Below, in pieces: positions 1 to 9,074 of a stretch of DNA of 64,000 bases. The first letter of the stretch is position 1. Every line of letters begins with the position of its first letter. Under the pieces are notes generated by a model that saw only the letters and a list, made by a program, of their open reading frames with translations, did no database searches and had not been told where the DNA came from. The DNA comes from Serpentinimonas maccroryi (GTDB taxonomy: Bacteria; Pseudomonadota; Gammaproteobacteria; Burkholderiales; Burkholderiaceae_C), in assembly GCF_000828915.1 (NCBI RefSeq), contig NZ_AP014569.1, positions 1,488,001-1,552,000 of the forward strand. Direction: 5' to 3'. Made by a program: the position numbers and the translations under genes.

Positions 1-1
1 G

Positions 2-310
2 CGGCGCATCCGCAACCTGTTTGGGCTGGTGGAAGACCTCAACACCCTGCCCCTGCGCGCCCGGCTGGCCAAGCAGCTGCTGCACCTGTCGCGCAGCTAC
101 GGCGTGCCCTGCCTGGCCAACGCGAGCGAGACCCGCATCGGGCTGCAGCTGGCACAAGAAGAACTGGCGCAGATGCTGGGCGCCTCGCGCCAGCGCGTCA
201 ACCAAGAGCTCAAATCGATGGAGCGCGAGCAAGCCATCCGCATCGAACCCGGCGGCCTGGTGGTGTGCGACCGCAGCGCGCTGCTGCGCATCGCCGCCGC
301 CGAACACTAA
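2..310 (+). CDS. Crp/Fnr-family transcriptional regulator, C-terminal part (truncated by window edge)
   Basis: Only the last 102 residues are present; the gene begins before the window. What remains is the DNA-binding part of a Crp/Fnr-type regulator: a helical linker, then a winged helix-turn-helix in which QEELAQMLGASRQRVNQEL is the turn and recognition helix, followed by a short beta wing (IRIEPGGLVVCD). The cyclic-nucleotide-binding-like sensor domain lies outside, so the effector cannot be told. The stop codon is 10 bases before the first ATG of the phosphotransferase gene, so this regulator may belong to the same transcript or control the two genes that follow. Family call is firm, target is inference. 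Confidence 0.85.
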   Translation, partial: RRIRNLFGLVEDLNTLPLRARLAKQLLHLSRSYGVPCLANASETRIGLQLAQEELAQMLGASRQRVNQELKSMEREQAIRIEPGGLVVCDRSALLRIAAAEH

Positions 311-320
311 AACCTTTTGG

Positions 321-1466
321 ATGCACCCCGCGGCCATGATCGACCCCTCCTCCCACGACTTGGCCGCACCGAACTCGGCCCCCTTGGCAACCCCAGACCC
401 GGCCCCCAGCGCACCGGCGGCCGAGCTGCCCTTCGATGCAAGCGCGCTGGAGCCGTGGCTGCGTGCGCATCTGCCCGGTTTTGCCGGCCCTTTGCAGATC
501 GAGAAATTTCCCGGCGGCCAGTCCAACCCCACCTACCGCCTGCGCACGCCGCAGCACGACTGGGTGCTGCGCAGCAAACCGGGCCCGGCGGCCAAGCTGC
601 TGCCTTCGGCGCACGCCATCGAGCGCGAATTCCGCCTCATGCGTGCGCTGGCCGACACGGCGGTGCCGGTGCCGCGCATGGAACTGCTGTGCGCCGACGA
701 AGCGGTGATCGGGCGCGCCTTTTACCTGATGGAATACGTGCCCGGGCGCATCCTCTGGGAGCAGGCCCTGCCCGGCCTGAGCGCGGCGCAGCGGCGCGCC
801 CACTACCTAGAAATGAACCGCGTGCTGGCGGCGCTGCACCGGGTCGATGTGCAGGCCGTGGGACTGGCCGACTACGGCAAACCCGGCAACTACTTCGAGC
901 GCCAGATCGCGCGCTGGAGCAAGCAGTACCAGGCTTCAGTCACGCAGCCCATCCCCGCGATGGAGCGCCTGATCGACTGGCTGCCCCGCCACATCCCGGC
1001 GCTGGCGCGCGACGACAGCCGCGTGTGCGTGGTGCATGGCGACTTCCGGCTCGACAACCTGGTATTCCACCCCGAGCAGGCCCAAGTGCTGGCGGTGCTC
1101 GACTGGGAGCTTTCCACCCTCGGGCACCCGCTGGCCGACTTCAGCTACCACTGCATGGCCTGGCACATCGAGCCGGGGCAGTTTCGCGGCATCGCCGGGC
1201 TCGACTTGCAAGCCCTGGGGATACCCAGCGAGCGCGAGTACATCGAGCGCTACTGCGCCAGCACGGGTTTTTACGACCCCGAGGCGCTGCAACAAGACTG
1301 GAACTTCTTTCTGGCCTACAACCTGTTCAGGCTGGCGGCGATTCTGCAGGGGATCGCCAAACGGGTCGAGGCCGGCACCGCGTCCAGCGCCCAAGCGCGC
1401 CAGTCCGGGGCCGGGGCGCGGCCGCTGGCCGAGCTGGCTTGGTCCTTTGCCCAGCGCGCTGCCTGA
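321..1466 (+). CDS. Phosphotransferase family (APH-like) protein, LvaA/ACAD10-11 N-domain type
   Basis: About 381 residues with the aminoglycoside-phosphotransferase fold used by many small-molecule kinases. The Brenner motif HGDFRLDN lies near residue 240 (catalytic Asp plus Mg-binding Asn) and the Mg-binding stretch [16 protein letters not shown] follows about 20 residues later. The N-terminal [12 protein letters not shown] is the glycine-rich nucleotide loop. The next gene is an acyl-CoA dehydrogenase. In human ACAD10/11 these two parts are fused, and in Pseudomonas LvaA/LvaC they are separate enzymes that phosphorylate and then dephosphorylate 4-hydroxyacyl-CoA. A similar role here is inference; antibiotic resistance is unlikely. 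Start may be 321 or the in-frame ATG at 336; neither has a strong ribosome-binding site. Confidence 0.85.
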   Translation: MHPAAMIDPSSHDLAAPNSAPLATPDPAPSAPAAELPFDASALEPWLRAHLPGFAGPLQIEKFPGGQSNPTYRLRTPQHDWVLRSKPGPAAKLLPSAHAIEREFRLMRALADTAVPVPRMELLCADEAVIGRAFYLMEYVPGRILWEQALPGLSAAQRRAHYLEMNRVLAALHRVDVQAVGLADYGKPGNYFERQIARWSKQYQASVTQPIPAMERLIDWLPRHIPALARDDSRVCVVHGDFRLDNLVFHPEQAQVLAVLDWELSTLGHPLADFSYHCMAWHIEPGQFRGIAGLDLQALGIPSEREYIERYCASTGFYDPEALQQDWNFFLAYNLFRLAAILQGIAKRVEAGTASSAQARQSGAGARPLAELAWSFAQRAA

Positions 1467-1519
1467 GCCCCTCGCCCTGCCACCCAAAACCCCGCCCACG
1501 CCCACCCAGAGGAGCCTTT

Positions 1520-2791
1520 ATGCACTTCGATTACAGCCCCAAGGTCAAAGACCTGCAAGCGCGCCTGCAAGCCTTCATGGACGCCCACATTTACCCCAAC
1601 GAAGCGCGCTTCATGGCAGAGGTGGCCGCCAACCGCGCCCGCGGCAACCCCTGGCGCCCGACCGAGCTGGTCGAGCAGCTCAAGCCACTGGCCCGCGCCG
1701 CCGGTCTGTGGAACCTGTTTTTACCCAATTCCCCGCGCGCCCCCGAGGGCTTGAGCAACCTCGAGTACGCCCCGCTGTGCGAGATCATGGGCCGTGTCAG
1801 CTTTGCCCCCGAGGTGTTCAACTGCTCGGCCCCCGACACCGGCAACATGGAAACGCTGGAGCGCTACGCCAGCGAGGCGCTCAAAGACCGCTGGCTCAAC
1901 CCCTTGTTGCGCGGTGAAATCCGTTCGGCCTTCCTGATGACCGAACCCGAAGTCGCCTCGTCCGACGCCACCAACATCCAATGCCGCATCGAGCGCGACG
2001 GCGACGAGCTGGTCATCGACGGGCGCAAATGGTGGTCCTCCGGTGCCGGTGACCCGCGCTGCGCCGTCTTTATCCTGATGGGCAAAACCGACCCGCAAGC
2101 GCCCCGGCACGCCCAGCAGTCGATGGTCGTGGTGCCGGCCGATGCACCCGGCGTGCAAATCGAGCGCGCCCTGACGGTTTTTGGTTACGACGATGCCCCA
2201 CACGGCCACATGGAGGTGCAGCTCAAGCAGGTGCGCGTGCCCGCCAACCACATCCTGCTCGGCCCTGGGCGCGGTTTCGAGATCGCCCAAGGCCGCCTCG
2301 GGCCGGGCCGCATCCACCACTGCATGCGTTCCATCGGCGCCGCCGAGCGCGCGCTGGAGCTGATGTGCCAGCGCCTGACGCGGCGCGTGGCCTTTGGCAA
2401 GCCGCTGGCGGCGCAGGGGGTCTGGCACGAGCGCATCGCCGAATCGCGCTGCCTGATCGAGCAGGCGCGGCTGCTCACCCTCAAGGCCGCCTACATGATG
2501 GACACGGTGGGCAACAAGGTCGCCAAGGCCGAAATCGCCATGATCAAGGTCGTGGCCCCCAACGTCGCCTGCAAGGTGCTGGATTGGGCGATCCAAGCGC
2601 ACGGCGGCGCCGGGGTGTCGCAAGACTTCGTGCTGGCACAAAGCTACGCCAACCAGCGCACCCTGCGCCTGGCCGACGGCCCCGACGAGGTGCACCGCAT
2701 GGCGATCGCCAAGCTGGAACTGGCGCGCCACCAGCTGCTGGCGTCAGCCACAGCCACCGAACTCGAACCCCCGGTGACGCGCGGCTGCTGA
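1520..2791 (+). CDS. Acyl-CoA dehydrogenase family protein (ACAD10/11-like, LvaC-like)
   Basis: 423 residues, full length for the acyl-CoA dehydrogenase family (FAD-dependent alpha,beta oxidation of acyl-CoA). Visible landmarks are the FAD/substrate stretch [15 protein letters not shown] (138-152), RVAFGKPL (289-296), the C-terminal QAHGGAG (359-365) and [10 protein letters not shown] (383-392). The last matches the ACAD10/11 branch, which has DGPDEVH where classic medium-chain enzymes have their catalytic Glu-Gly-Thr. GAGGAGC about 5 bases before the ATG supports the start. It follows the APH-like kinase by 53 bases in the same direction, so the two are probably co-transcribed and act in sequence on a hydroxyacyl-CoA. 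The substrate cannot be read from the sequence. Confidence 0.92.
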   Translation: MHFDYSPKVKDLQARLQAFMDAHIYPNEARFMAEVAANRARGNPWRPTELVEQLKPLARAAGLWNLFLPNSPRAPEGLSNLEYAPLCEIMGRVSFAPEVFNCSAPDTGNMETLERYASEALKDRWLNPLLRGEIRSAFLMTEPEVASSDATNIQCRIERDGDELVIDGRKWWSSGAGDPRCAVFILMGKTDPQAPRHAQQSMVVVPADAPGVQIERALTVFGYDDAPHGHMEVQLKQVRVPANHILLGPGRGFEIAQGRLGPGRIHHCMRSIGAAERALELMCQRLTRRVAFGKPLAAQGVWHERIAESRCLIEQARLLTLKAAYMMDTVGNKVAKAEIAMIKVVAPNVACKVLDWAIQAHGGAGVSQDFVLAQSYANQRTLRLADGPDEVHRMAIAKLELARHQLLASATATELEPPVTRGC

Positions 2792-2818
2792 GAAAAGGCC
2801 CAGTTGCCTACCAGCCTC

Positions 2819-5260
2819 TTAGCCCACGGTGTTGGAACGCACCTCGGCTAGGCTGGTCAGGCCCTGCAGGAGCTTTTCTATGCCATCTTGGCGCAAGGTG
2901 CGCATGCCCTCATCGAGCGCCAGGTGTTGAATCTCGGTCGGTCGAGCGCGGGTTTGAATCAGGCGGCGCATGTCCGGGCTGCCGCACAACAGCTCGTGCA
3001 GAGCCAAGCGGCCCGCATAGCCGCTGTGGCCGCATTGCTCGCAACCGGGAGCCGTGCGCACGAGCAGGCGCCCGTCCTTGGCATAAGCCTGCATCCATTC
3101 GTCGAGCAGGGCATGGCCTTGGCGCAAGGGGTGAGTGGCCGGCAGCAGGGCTTGGTAGTCGCGCAGCAGCTCATCGATTTGGGCGCTCTCGAGCGGCCGC
3201 TCAACCTCACAGTGCTTGCACAAGCGCCGCACCAGGCGCTGCGCCAACACCCCTTGCAACGAATCGGCAAAGGAAAAGGGATCGACCCCCAGATCGATCA
3301 GGCGCACCACCGTTTCGGCAGCCGAATTGGTGTGCAAGGTCGAAAACACCAAGTGCCCGGTCAACGACGCCTCAATAGCAATTTCAGCCGTTTCATGGTC
3401 GCGGATTTCGCCCACCATGATCACATCCGGGTCGGCACGCAACAGGGTGCGCAAGGCCGCGGCAAAAGTCCAGCCGATTTTGGCGTTGACCTGTATCTGG
3501 CGCAAACCACGCTGGGTGATTTCAACCGGGTCTTCGGCGGTCCAGATTTTGCGGTTCGGGGTGTTGATGCGCTGCAACGCCGAATGCAAAGTGGTGGTCT
3601 TGCCAGAGCCGGTCGGGCCGACGCACAAAAACAAGCCGTAGGGGCGCTCGACCAAGGCCTCGAAACGCTGCAAATTGCGGGCGTTGAGATGCAGTTGCTC
3701 GAGCGCCAGCGGCTTCGTCGAGGACAGCAACCGCAACACCACGTCTTCGAGCCCGCCCGCAGTCGGCACGGTGGCCACCCGCAACTCGATCAGTATGCCA
3801 CCAAACTTGGCAAAATTGATCTTTCCGTCTTGCGGTTTGCGGCGTTCGGAGATATCGAGGTCGCACATGATCTTGATGCGCGCCACCAAGGCGTTGCGGT
3901 AGTTGGCCGGCAGCTCGAGGTAGTTGCGCATCTGGCCGTCGACGCGAAAGCGAATCTGCAATTTCTGGCGCCCCGGATAGGGCTCGATGTGGATGTCGGA
4001 GGCCCCTTGCTGGTGCGCTTCGGCGATCATGGAATTGATCAACCGCACCAAGGTGTTGTCGGACTGCTCGATCGGCTTTTCTTCGAAATCGTCTTTGGCC
4101 CCACCAACCAGTTCAACCGCCAACTGCACCGCATCCTGCGGCCCCTGGGCCGGTCGTGCAGTGGCGGCAACAGCAGAAGCGGGAGCGGTGGCGCTAGAGA
4201 GCTCGCTCAACCCCACCTCGCGATAGGCTTTTTGAATGCTTTCACCTATTTCGGTGCTGACACTCACCACCGGCAAAATTTTGCGCTGGGTTGTGAACTC
4301 CAGATCATCGATGACGCGAAACTGCAGCGGATCGAGCATGGCCACCACCAACGCCCCACCCTGCTCCACAAGGGGCAGCACCTGCAGGCGCTGCGCCAAT
4401 GCCAACGGAATGCGACGCAAAGCGCTGGCATCGATCGGAAATTTGTATAAATTGACAAAGGGGTAGCCCATTTTGCGGGCAAAGGCGGTTTGCAGGTCGG
4501 CTGCAGACACCAGGCCTTTATCAAGCAACAGCTGCCCCAGCGGTTGCCGGCTTTGGTCGGCCTGCTGCCACTCCAGCACTTGCGCCAGCTGCTCAGGCGT
4601 GATCTTGCCCAACCCCACCAGGGCCTCGCCGATGGGCACTGGCTGCAACCTGGCTTGCCGTTGCAACGCACGCTGCAAATCAACCAAGGTTTCCACCACC
4701 GAGGGCGCCTCGCTGGCAACCGGGGCCAGCGGTTGCGTGTGCGGCCATTCGTGCAACACGGTCTGGGCAAAATCGGTATCGGCGATTTGGCTCTGCTGGC
4801 CCGCGCGCAGCTCGAAGCGCAAAATCCCGCTTTTGGGAATAAAAACGCGCTGCGGCTCGCCGTCAAGGGCCGATTTGGGGAAAATCCACAAACCCTGGTC
4901 GGTTTTTTTGTAGCCCAGGCAAATGCCCGAGTAGAGCGCGCCGTCGCGCAAGGAAACCAGAAAAGAATGGGTGGCCGGATGCAGCTCCAGGCTGTGCGCA
5001 TCGGTGCGGCCGTGGTCGGCCTCGCTGACCGGCCGCGCATCGATTTTCAAGCGCTTGACTTGGTTGAACTTTAAACTCAGGCTGCGTTGCTGCGCAGTGG
5101 GCCGGATTTTGATCACGCGGGCGGCCTGATCAAAGTCGAGCAACAGGCCCGAAACGGTTTGCTCGCCCCAGCCGTCGGCGCTGCAAATCAGACCGGTTTG
5201 CCCGATTTCGAGGGTTTCATCCTGCAGCAGGTCGGGCAATTGAAAATGGGTTCGGCTCAT
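2819..5260 (-). CDS. GspE/PulE-family type II/IV secretion or pilus ATPase (orphan)
   Basis: 813-residue secretion-superfamily ATPase, longer than the usual 500-600. The first ~160 residues are an unassigned beta-rich extension. MshEN-like (GSPII_E_N) segments follow at about 195-345, then SDIHIEP (421-427), Walker A GPTGSGKTT (548-556), the Asp box TAEDPVE (574-580) and Walker B DVIMVGEIRD (612-621). Four cysteines, C681, C684, C740 and C743, form the usual CxxC...CxxC zinc site. All catalytic elements look intact. It faces the acyl-CoA dehydrogenase end to end with 27 bases between. No secretin, pseudopilin or inner-membrane platform gene is next to it, so its partner machine is unknown; PilB-like or type II secretion roles are both possible. 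Confidence 0.9.
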   Translation of the reverse strand: MSRTHFQLPDLLQDETLEIGQTGLICSADGWGEQTVSGLLLDFDQAARVIKIRPTAQQRSLSLKFNQVKRLKIDARPVSEADHGRTDAHSLELHPATHSFLVSLRDGALYSGICLGYKKTDQGLWIFPKSALDGEPQRVFIPKSGILRFELRAGQQSQIADTDFAQTVLHEWPHTQPLAPVASEAPSVVETLVDLQRALQRQARLQPVPIGEALVGLGKITPEQLAQVLEWQQADQSRQPLGQLLLDKGLVSAADLQTAFARKMGYPFVNLYKFPIDASALRRIPLALAQRLQVLPLVEQGGALVVAMLDPLQFRVIDDLEFTTQRKILPVVSVSTEIGESIQKAYREVGLSELSSATAPASAVAATARPAQGPQDAVQLAVELVGGAKDDFEEKPIEQSDNTLVRLINSMIAEAHQQGASDIHIEPYPGRQKLQIRFRVDGQMRNYLELPANYRNALVARIKIMCDLDISERRKPQDGKINFAKFGGILIELRVATVPTAGGLEDVVLRLLSSTKPLALEQLHLNARNLQRFEALVERPYGLFLCVGPTGSGKTTTLHSALQRINTPNRKIWTAEDPVEITQRGLRQIQVNAKIGWTFAAALRTLLRADPDVIMVGEIRDHETAEIAIEASLTGHLVFSTLHTNSAAETVVRLIDLGVDPFSFADSLQGVLAQRLVRRLCKHCEVERPLESAQIDELLRDYQALLPATHPLRQGHALLDEWMQAYAKDGRLLVRTAPGCEQCGHSGYAGRLALHELLCGSPDMRRLIQTRARPTEIQHLALDEGMRTLRQDGIEKLLQGLTSLAEVRSNTVG

Positions 5261-5295
5261 GTGGAGTGGATACGCGCAGTTGCCCAGTGAGGGGG

Positions 5296-5514
5296 CTATT
5301 CAACAAACCATTTGATCACGCTTTTGGCCAGAAAGCCGACCATCCCAAACGACAACACCAGCAGCAAAATGAAGGTGCCAAACTTGCCCGCCTTGGATTC
5401 GCGCGCCAGGTTAAAGACGATAAACAGCATGAAGAGGATGAAGCCGCCCAAGCCGATGGTCAGGCCAAAGCTGGCGATCTGGTCTTCGGTGAAGCCGAAT
5501 ACGGTTCCAGGCAT
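5296..5514 (-). CDS. DUF2788 family small membrane protein
   Basis: 72 residues with two predicted membrane helices (about 15-35 and 45-65) separated by a short polar loop ARESKAGKFGTF. Sequence and length match the DUF2788 family of betaproteobacterial inner-membrane proteins, whose function is not known. Its start lies 1 base after the stop codon of the upstream membrane protein, so the two are very likely translated from one message. The following gene downstream is the GspE-like ATPase after 35 bases. Confidence 0.8.
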   Translation of the reverse strand: MPGTVFGFTEDQIASFGLTIGLGGFILFMLFIVFNLARESKAGKFGTFILLLVLSFGMVGFLAKSVIKWFVE

Positions 5515-5515
5515 G

Positions 5516-6304
5516 TTATTGCACCCCTCCCCACGAACCCGGCAGACCGAAGGCGCCGGCGCGCTTCAATTGCACATAGGCGTGCCAGCTGGCGTGACCG
5601 AGCCACGGCAACAGCACGATCAAACCCAGCATCCACGTGAGCAGCCCCACGGCCACGATGAGGGCGATCAAAAGCGCCCACAGCACCATCACCACGGGGT
5701 ACTGCGCCACCACGCGCCAGCTGTGGGCCACCGCCACCGGCAACGGCTGCGCGGTGTCGAGCAGCAGCGGAAAGCTCATCACGCTGGAAGCAAAGACCGG
5801 CGCCGCCAGCAGGGCCCCGAGCATGAGCCAGCCTACAAACAACCACTCGCTGGGGCCCAGCACCACGTGCGTCAGAAAATCTTGCCAAGTGCCTATGGGT
5901 TGTGGTGCCCAAAAGGCCAGCAAGCCAGCCGACAGCAAAACCCAAGCCGTACCGGCCAATGCCAGCAATATCCCAAACAGCACCAAGCGCGGATCGGCAG
6001 AGCGCCACAGCTTCAATACGGCGGGCATGCCGACCCGCCGGCCCAGCTGAGCCTCGCGGCTGACCAGCAACAGGCCCACCAAGACCACCGGCGCCACCAG
6101 CAACAGACCGGAAAACGCCCCCGCCTTCCACCAGAAATGGCCTTGAGCAAGCCACATCAGGCTGGCGCCAAACAGGGCCGCCGCCAAACCATGGAGCAAA
6201 CCGGGCACCGGGTTGGTGCGCAGATCGTGCCAGCCCAGCGCGAGCCAGCGCAGGGGTGAGGTGAGGGTGATGGCAACTGGGGGCGGGGCGTGGGCTTCGT
6301 TCAT
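5516..6304 (-). CDS. BPSS1780-type multi-pass membrane protein
   Basis: 262 residues, mostly hydrophobic, with about six predicted membrane helices (starting near 35, 60, 110, 145, 185 and 210). It resembles the betaproteobacterial BPSS1780 family, often annotated only as a transmembrane protein. The chosen ATG (MNEAHAPPPV) starts a typical short cytoplasmic N-terminus; the reading frame stays open far upstream but that part overlaps yejF antisense-style low-complexity sequence and has no membrane-protein character. It lies 50 bases downstream of yejF and directly upstream of the DUF2788 gene. No function can be assigned. Confidence 0.75.
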   Translation of the reverse strand: MNEAHAPPPVAITLTSPLRWLALGWHDLRTNPVPGLLHGLAAALFGASLMWLAQGHFWWKAGAFSGLLLVAPVVLVGLLLVSREAQLGRRVGMPAVLKLWRSADPRLVLFGILLALAGTAWVLLSAGLLAFWAPQPIGTWQDFLTHVVLGPSEWLFVGWLMLGALLAAPVFASSVMSFPLLLDTAQPLPVAVAHSWRVVAQYPVVMVLWALLIALIVAVGLLTWMLGLIVLLPWLGHASWHAYVQLKRAGAFGLPGSWGGVQ

Positions 6305-6354
6305 GTCGGCAACATCAAAACGGCGTGGGCAAAAAGACTGCGGGCAGGGCGCGG

Positions 6355-8007
6355 CTAGGGCTCGGTGCGCGGGCACAGGGGCGCACAAGCCCGCACCAAA
6401 CTCTGCGTGTAGGGGTGCTGGGGCAACTGTAACACCTGCTCGGCGCTGCCTTGCTCGACCACCGCCCCGCCCTGCAGCACCAGCACCTGGTGCGCCAGGG
6501 CCCAGATCACGTCCAGGTCGTGCGTGATGAGCAGGTAGCTTAAGTTGTGCTCGCGCTGCAGCCGCAGCAGCAGCTCCAGCACCTGCTGCTGCACCGTGAC
6601 ATCGAGTGCCGACGTGGGCTCGTCGAGCACCAGCAAGCGCGGCTGCACGATCAGGGCGCGCGCGATGGCGATGCGCTGGCGCTGGCCACCCGAAAACTCG
6701 TGCGGGTAGCGCTGCAACCAGCGCAGCAGCTCGGCTTGCGGCCCAGACTCGGGCAGCAGCCCGACTTCGCGCAGCGCCTGCAACACGCGCTCGCGCCGCT
6801 GCGGCACGCTCAGGTGCGGTTCGTGCACGAGCAGGCCCTCGCCCACGATCTGCTCGATGTTCATGCGCGGCGACAGGCTGGAAAACGGGTCTTGAAACAC
6901 CACCTGCACCTGGCGACGCAAGCGGCGCAGGCGCGGGGTGTTGGCGCGCGCCGGGCCCATGCCGGGTTCGCCCCACGCTTCGCCCATGATCTGCAACTCG
7001 CCCTGGTGGCGCAGCAGACCGAGGGCGGCCAGCGCCAGCGTCGATTTGCCCGAGCCCGATTCGCCCACCACGCCCAGCGTGCGCCCGGGGGGCAGCTCAA
7101 ACTCGACGCCGCGCACGGCCTCGAAGCGCCCGCGCTTGAACCAGCCCGCCAAGCCCGGGCGCGGCACCTCGTAGGCCACGGCCAGCTGGCGCGCCCGCAG
7201 CACCTGCGGCGGCCCGGGCGGCGGTTGCGGGCCAAAGCTGCGCTTGGGGCGGCTGCCCAAGAGCTTGCGCGTGTAGGGGTGCTGCGCCTGCTCGAACACC
7301 TGCACCACCGGGCCCTGCTCCACCAAGTGCCCGCGCTCGAGCACCAGCACGCGGTCGGCAAACTGGCGCACCAGGTGCAGGTCGTGGGTGATGAGCAGCA
7401 GCGCCATCCCTAGGCGCTGTTGCAGCGTGCCCAGCAGCTCGAGCATCTGCGTGCGCAAGCTGGCGTCGAGCGCGGTGGTGGGTTCGTCGGCAATCAGCAG
7501 CCGCGGCTCGCTGGCCAGCGCCATGGCGATCATGGCGCGCTGGCGCTGGCCGCCGCTGAGCTGGTGCGGGTAGGCGCGGGCGCGCCGCTCTGGCTCGGGC
7601 ATGCCGGTGGCGGCCAGCAGCTCGACGATGCGCGCTTCGGCCTGGCGTGCGCTCAGGCCTTTTTTGAGGGTGAGGATTTCGCCGATCTGGTTGCCCACGG
7701 TGTAGAGCGGATTGAGCGCCGTCATGGGCTCTTGAAAGATGCACGCCACCTCGTCGCCGCGCACGCCGCGCAGCTCGCGCTCGCTCAAACGCAGCAGGTC
7801 GCGCCCTTGCAGCAACGCGCTGCCGCCCACTTCGGCCTCGGGAAGCAGGCGCAGCAGGCTCAGGGCCGAGACCGTCTTGCCCGAGCCCGATTCGCCCACC
7901 AGCGCCAGCCGCTCGCCGGCCGCGAGCTCGAAGTCGATGCCGTGCACCACCTCGAGCCCAGCAAAGGCCACGCTCAAGCCCCGCACCTGCAACAGCGGCG
8001 CGCTCAC
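6355..8007 (-). CDS. yejF: Oligopeptide/microcin C ABC transporter ATP-binding protein, two fused nucleotide-binding domains
   Basis: 550 residues made of two ABC ATPase domains in one chain, as in YejF. Domain 1 has Walker A GESGSGKT (38-45), signature LSGGQRQR (150-157) and Walker B LLIADEP (170-176). Domain 2 has GESGSGKS (315-322), FSGGQRQR (438-445) and LLVLDEP (458-464). Both carry the oligopeptide-type [21 protein letters not shown]-loops. It powers import of peptides across the inner membrane with YejB and YejE. The start is GTG, overlapping the yejE stop as GTGA, which fits translational coupling. Last gene of yejABEF. Confidence 0.93.
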   Translation of the reverse strand: MSAPLLQVRGLSVAFAGLEVVHGIDFELAAGERLALVGESGSGKTVSALSLLRLLPEAEVGGSALLQGRDLLRLSERELRGVRGDEVACIFQEPMTALNPLYTVGNQIGEILTLKKGLSARQAEARIVELLAATGMPEPERRARAYPHQLSGGQRQRAMIAMALASEPRLLIADEPTTALDASLRTQMLELLGTLQQRLGMALLLITHDLHLVRQFADRVLVLERGHLVEQGPVVQVFEQAQHPYTRKLLGSRPKRSFGPQPPPGPPQVLRARQLAVAYEVPRPGLAGWFKRGRFEAVRGVEFELPPGRTLGVVGESGSGKSTLALAALGLLRHQGELQIMGEAWGEPGMGPARANTPRLRRLRRQVQVVFQDPFSSLSPRMNIEQIVGEGLLVHEPHLSVPQRRERVLQALREVGLLPESGPQAELLRWLQRYPHEFSGGQRQRIAIARALIVQPRLLVLDEPTSALDVTVQQQVLELLLRLQREHNLSYLLITHDLDVIWALAHQVLVLQGGAVVEQGSAEQVLQLPQHPYTQSLVRACAPLCPRTEP

Positions 8008-9074
8008 CGCTGCACCTTTCGCGGGTCGAGCGCGTCGCGCAGCGCATCGCCCATGAAGGTGAGCAGCAGCAGCGTGAGCACCAGCACGGCAAAGGTGCCC
8101 AGCGAGATCCACCACGCGTCGAGGTTGTTCTTGCCCTGCGCCAGCAGCTCGCCCAGCGAGGGTGTGCCGGGCGGCACGCCCAAGCCCAGAAAGTCGAGCG
8201 CGGTCAGCGCCAATATGGCCGCGCTCATGCGAAAGGGCAGAAAAGTGACCACTGGCGTGAGGCTGTTGGGCAGGATGTGGCGGCGCATGATCTGCCAGTT
8301 GCTCAATCCCATGGCGCGCGCGGCGCGCACGTAGTCGAGCTGGCGGTTGCGCAAAAACTCGGCGCGCACGTAGTCGCTCAGGCCCATCCAGCCAAACAGG
8401 CTGAGCAAGACCAGCAGCAACAGCAAACCGGGCTCGAACAGCGCCGAAAAAATGATCAACAAATAGAGCTCGGGCATCGAGCCCCAGACCTCGATGAAGC
8501 GCTGCCCCACCAGATCGACGCGGCCGCCGTAGTAGCCCTGTATGGCACCAGCGAGCACACCCAGCAACACGCCCACCGCCGTGAGGGCGAGCGCAAACAG
8601 CACCGAGAGCCTGAAGCCGTACAGCAAGCGTGCGGCCACGTCGCGGCCGCGGTCGTCGGTGCCGAGCCAGTTGCTGGCGCTGGGGCCCGAGGGGTGCGGC
8701 TCGGGCGCGAAGTAGTTGATGCTGCTGTGGTGAAAGCGGATGGGGGGGAACAGGGCCCAGTTGCCGGGCTGCTCGAACTGGCGCTGGATGAAGGGGTCGT
8801 GGAAATCGGTCGGGGTCTCGAAGTCGCCGCCAAAGGCGGTCTCGGGTGGGTTGTGCAGCAGCGGCACGTGCAGTTGGCCACCGTAGCGCGCCAGCAGGGG
8901 CCGGTCGTTGGCGATCAGTTCGGCCCCGAGGCTGAGCACGAACAGCAGGCCAAAGAGGATCAGGCTGTAAAAACCGAGCCGATGGCGGCGAAAGCGGCGC
9001 CACGCCAGCCGCCCCGGGCTGAGCGCGGGCGGCAAGGGAGTGGCAGAGGCTGGGGCTTCAGTCAAAACGGACAC
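8004..9074 (-). CDS. yejE: Peptide ABC transporter permease YejE
   Basis: 356-residue inner-membrane permease of the DppC/OppC type. One N-terminal membrane helix (near 35-55) is followed by a ~100-residue periplasmic stretch typical of YejE, including WLGTDDRGRDVAARLLYG, then five helices. The EAA loop that contacts the ATPase is AARAMGLSNWQIMRRHILPN. It pairs with YejB as the membrane channel. The 5' end overlaps yejB by 17 bases and the 3' end overlaps yejF by 4. Product and operon role are well supported; the true substrate (peptides, microcin C-like compounds) is inferred from the family. Confidence 0.93.
   Translation of the reverse strand: MSVLTEAPASATPLPPALSPGRLAWRRFRRHRLGFYSLILFGLLFVLSLGAELIANDRPLLARYGGQLHVPLLHNPPETAFGGDFETPTDFHDPFIQRQFEQPGNWALFPPIRFHHSSINYFAPEPHPSGPSASNWLGTDDRGRDVAARLLYGFRLSVLFALALTAVGVLLGVLAGAIQGYYGGRVDLVGQRFIEVWGSMPELYLLIIFSALFEPGLLLLLVLLSLFGWMGLSDYVRAEFLRNRQLDYVRAARAMGLSNWQIMRRHILPNSLTPVVTFLPFRMSAAILALTALDFLGLGVPPGTPSLGELLAQGKNNLDAWWISLGTFAVLVLTLLLLTFMGDALRDALDPRKVQR

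Noticed and set aside
321-1466. The APH-fold protein as an aminoglycoside resistance gene
   Set aside because: Its pairing with an ACAD10/11-type dehydrogenase and its sequence style fit acyl-CoA metabolism; no resistance context or mobile element is present.
2888-4450. A 520-codon plus-strand open frame opposite the GspE-like gene
   Set aside because: Composition is that of a mirror frame, and the minus strand carries intact Walker motifs and a zinc site.
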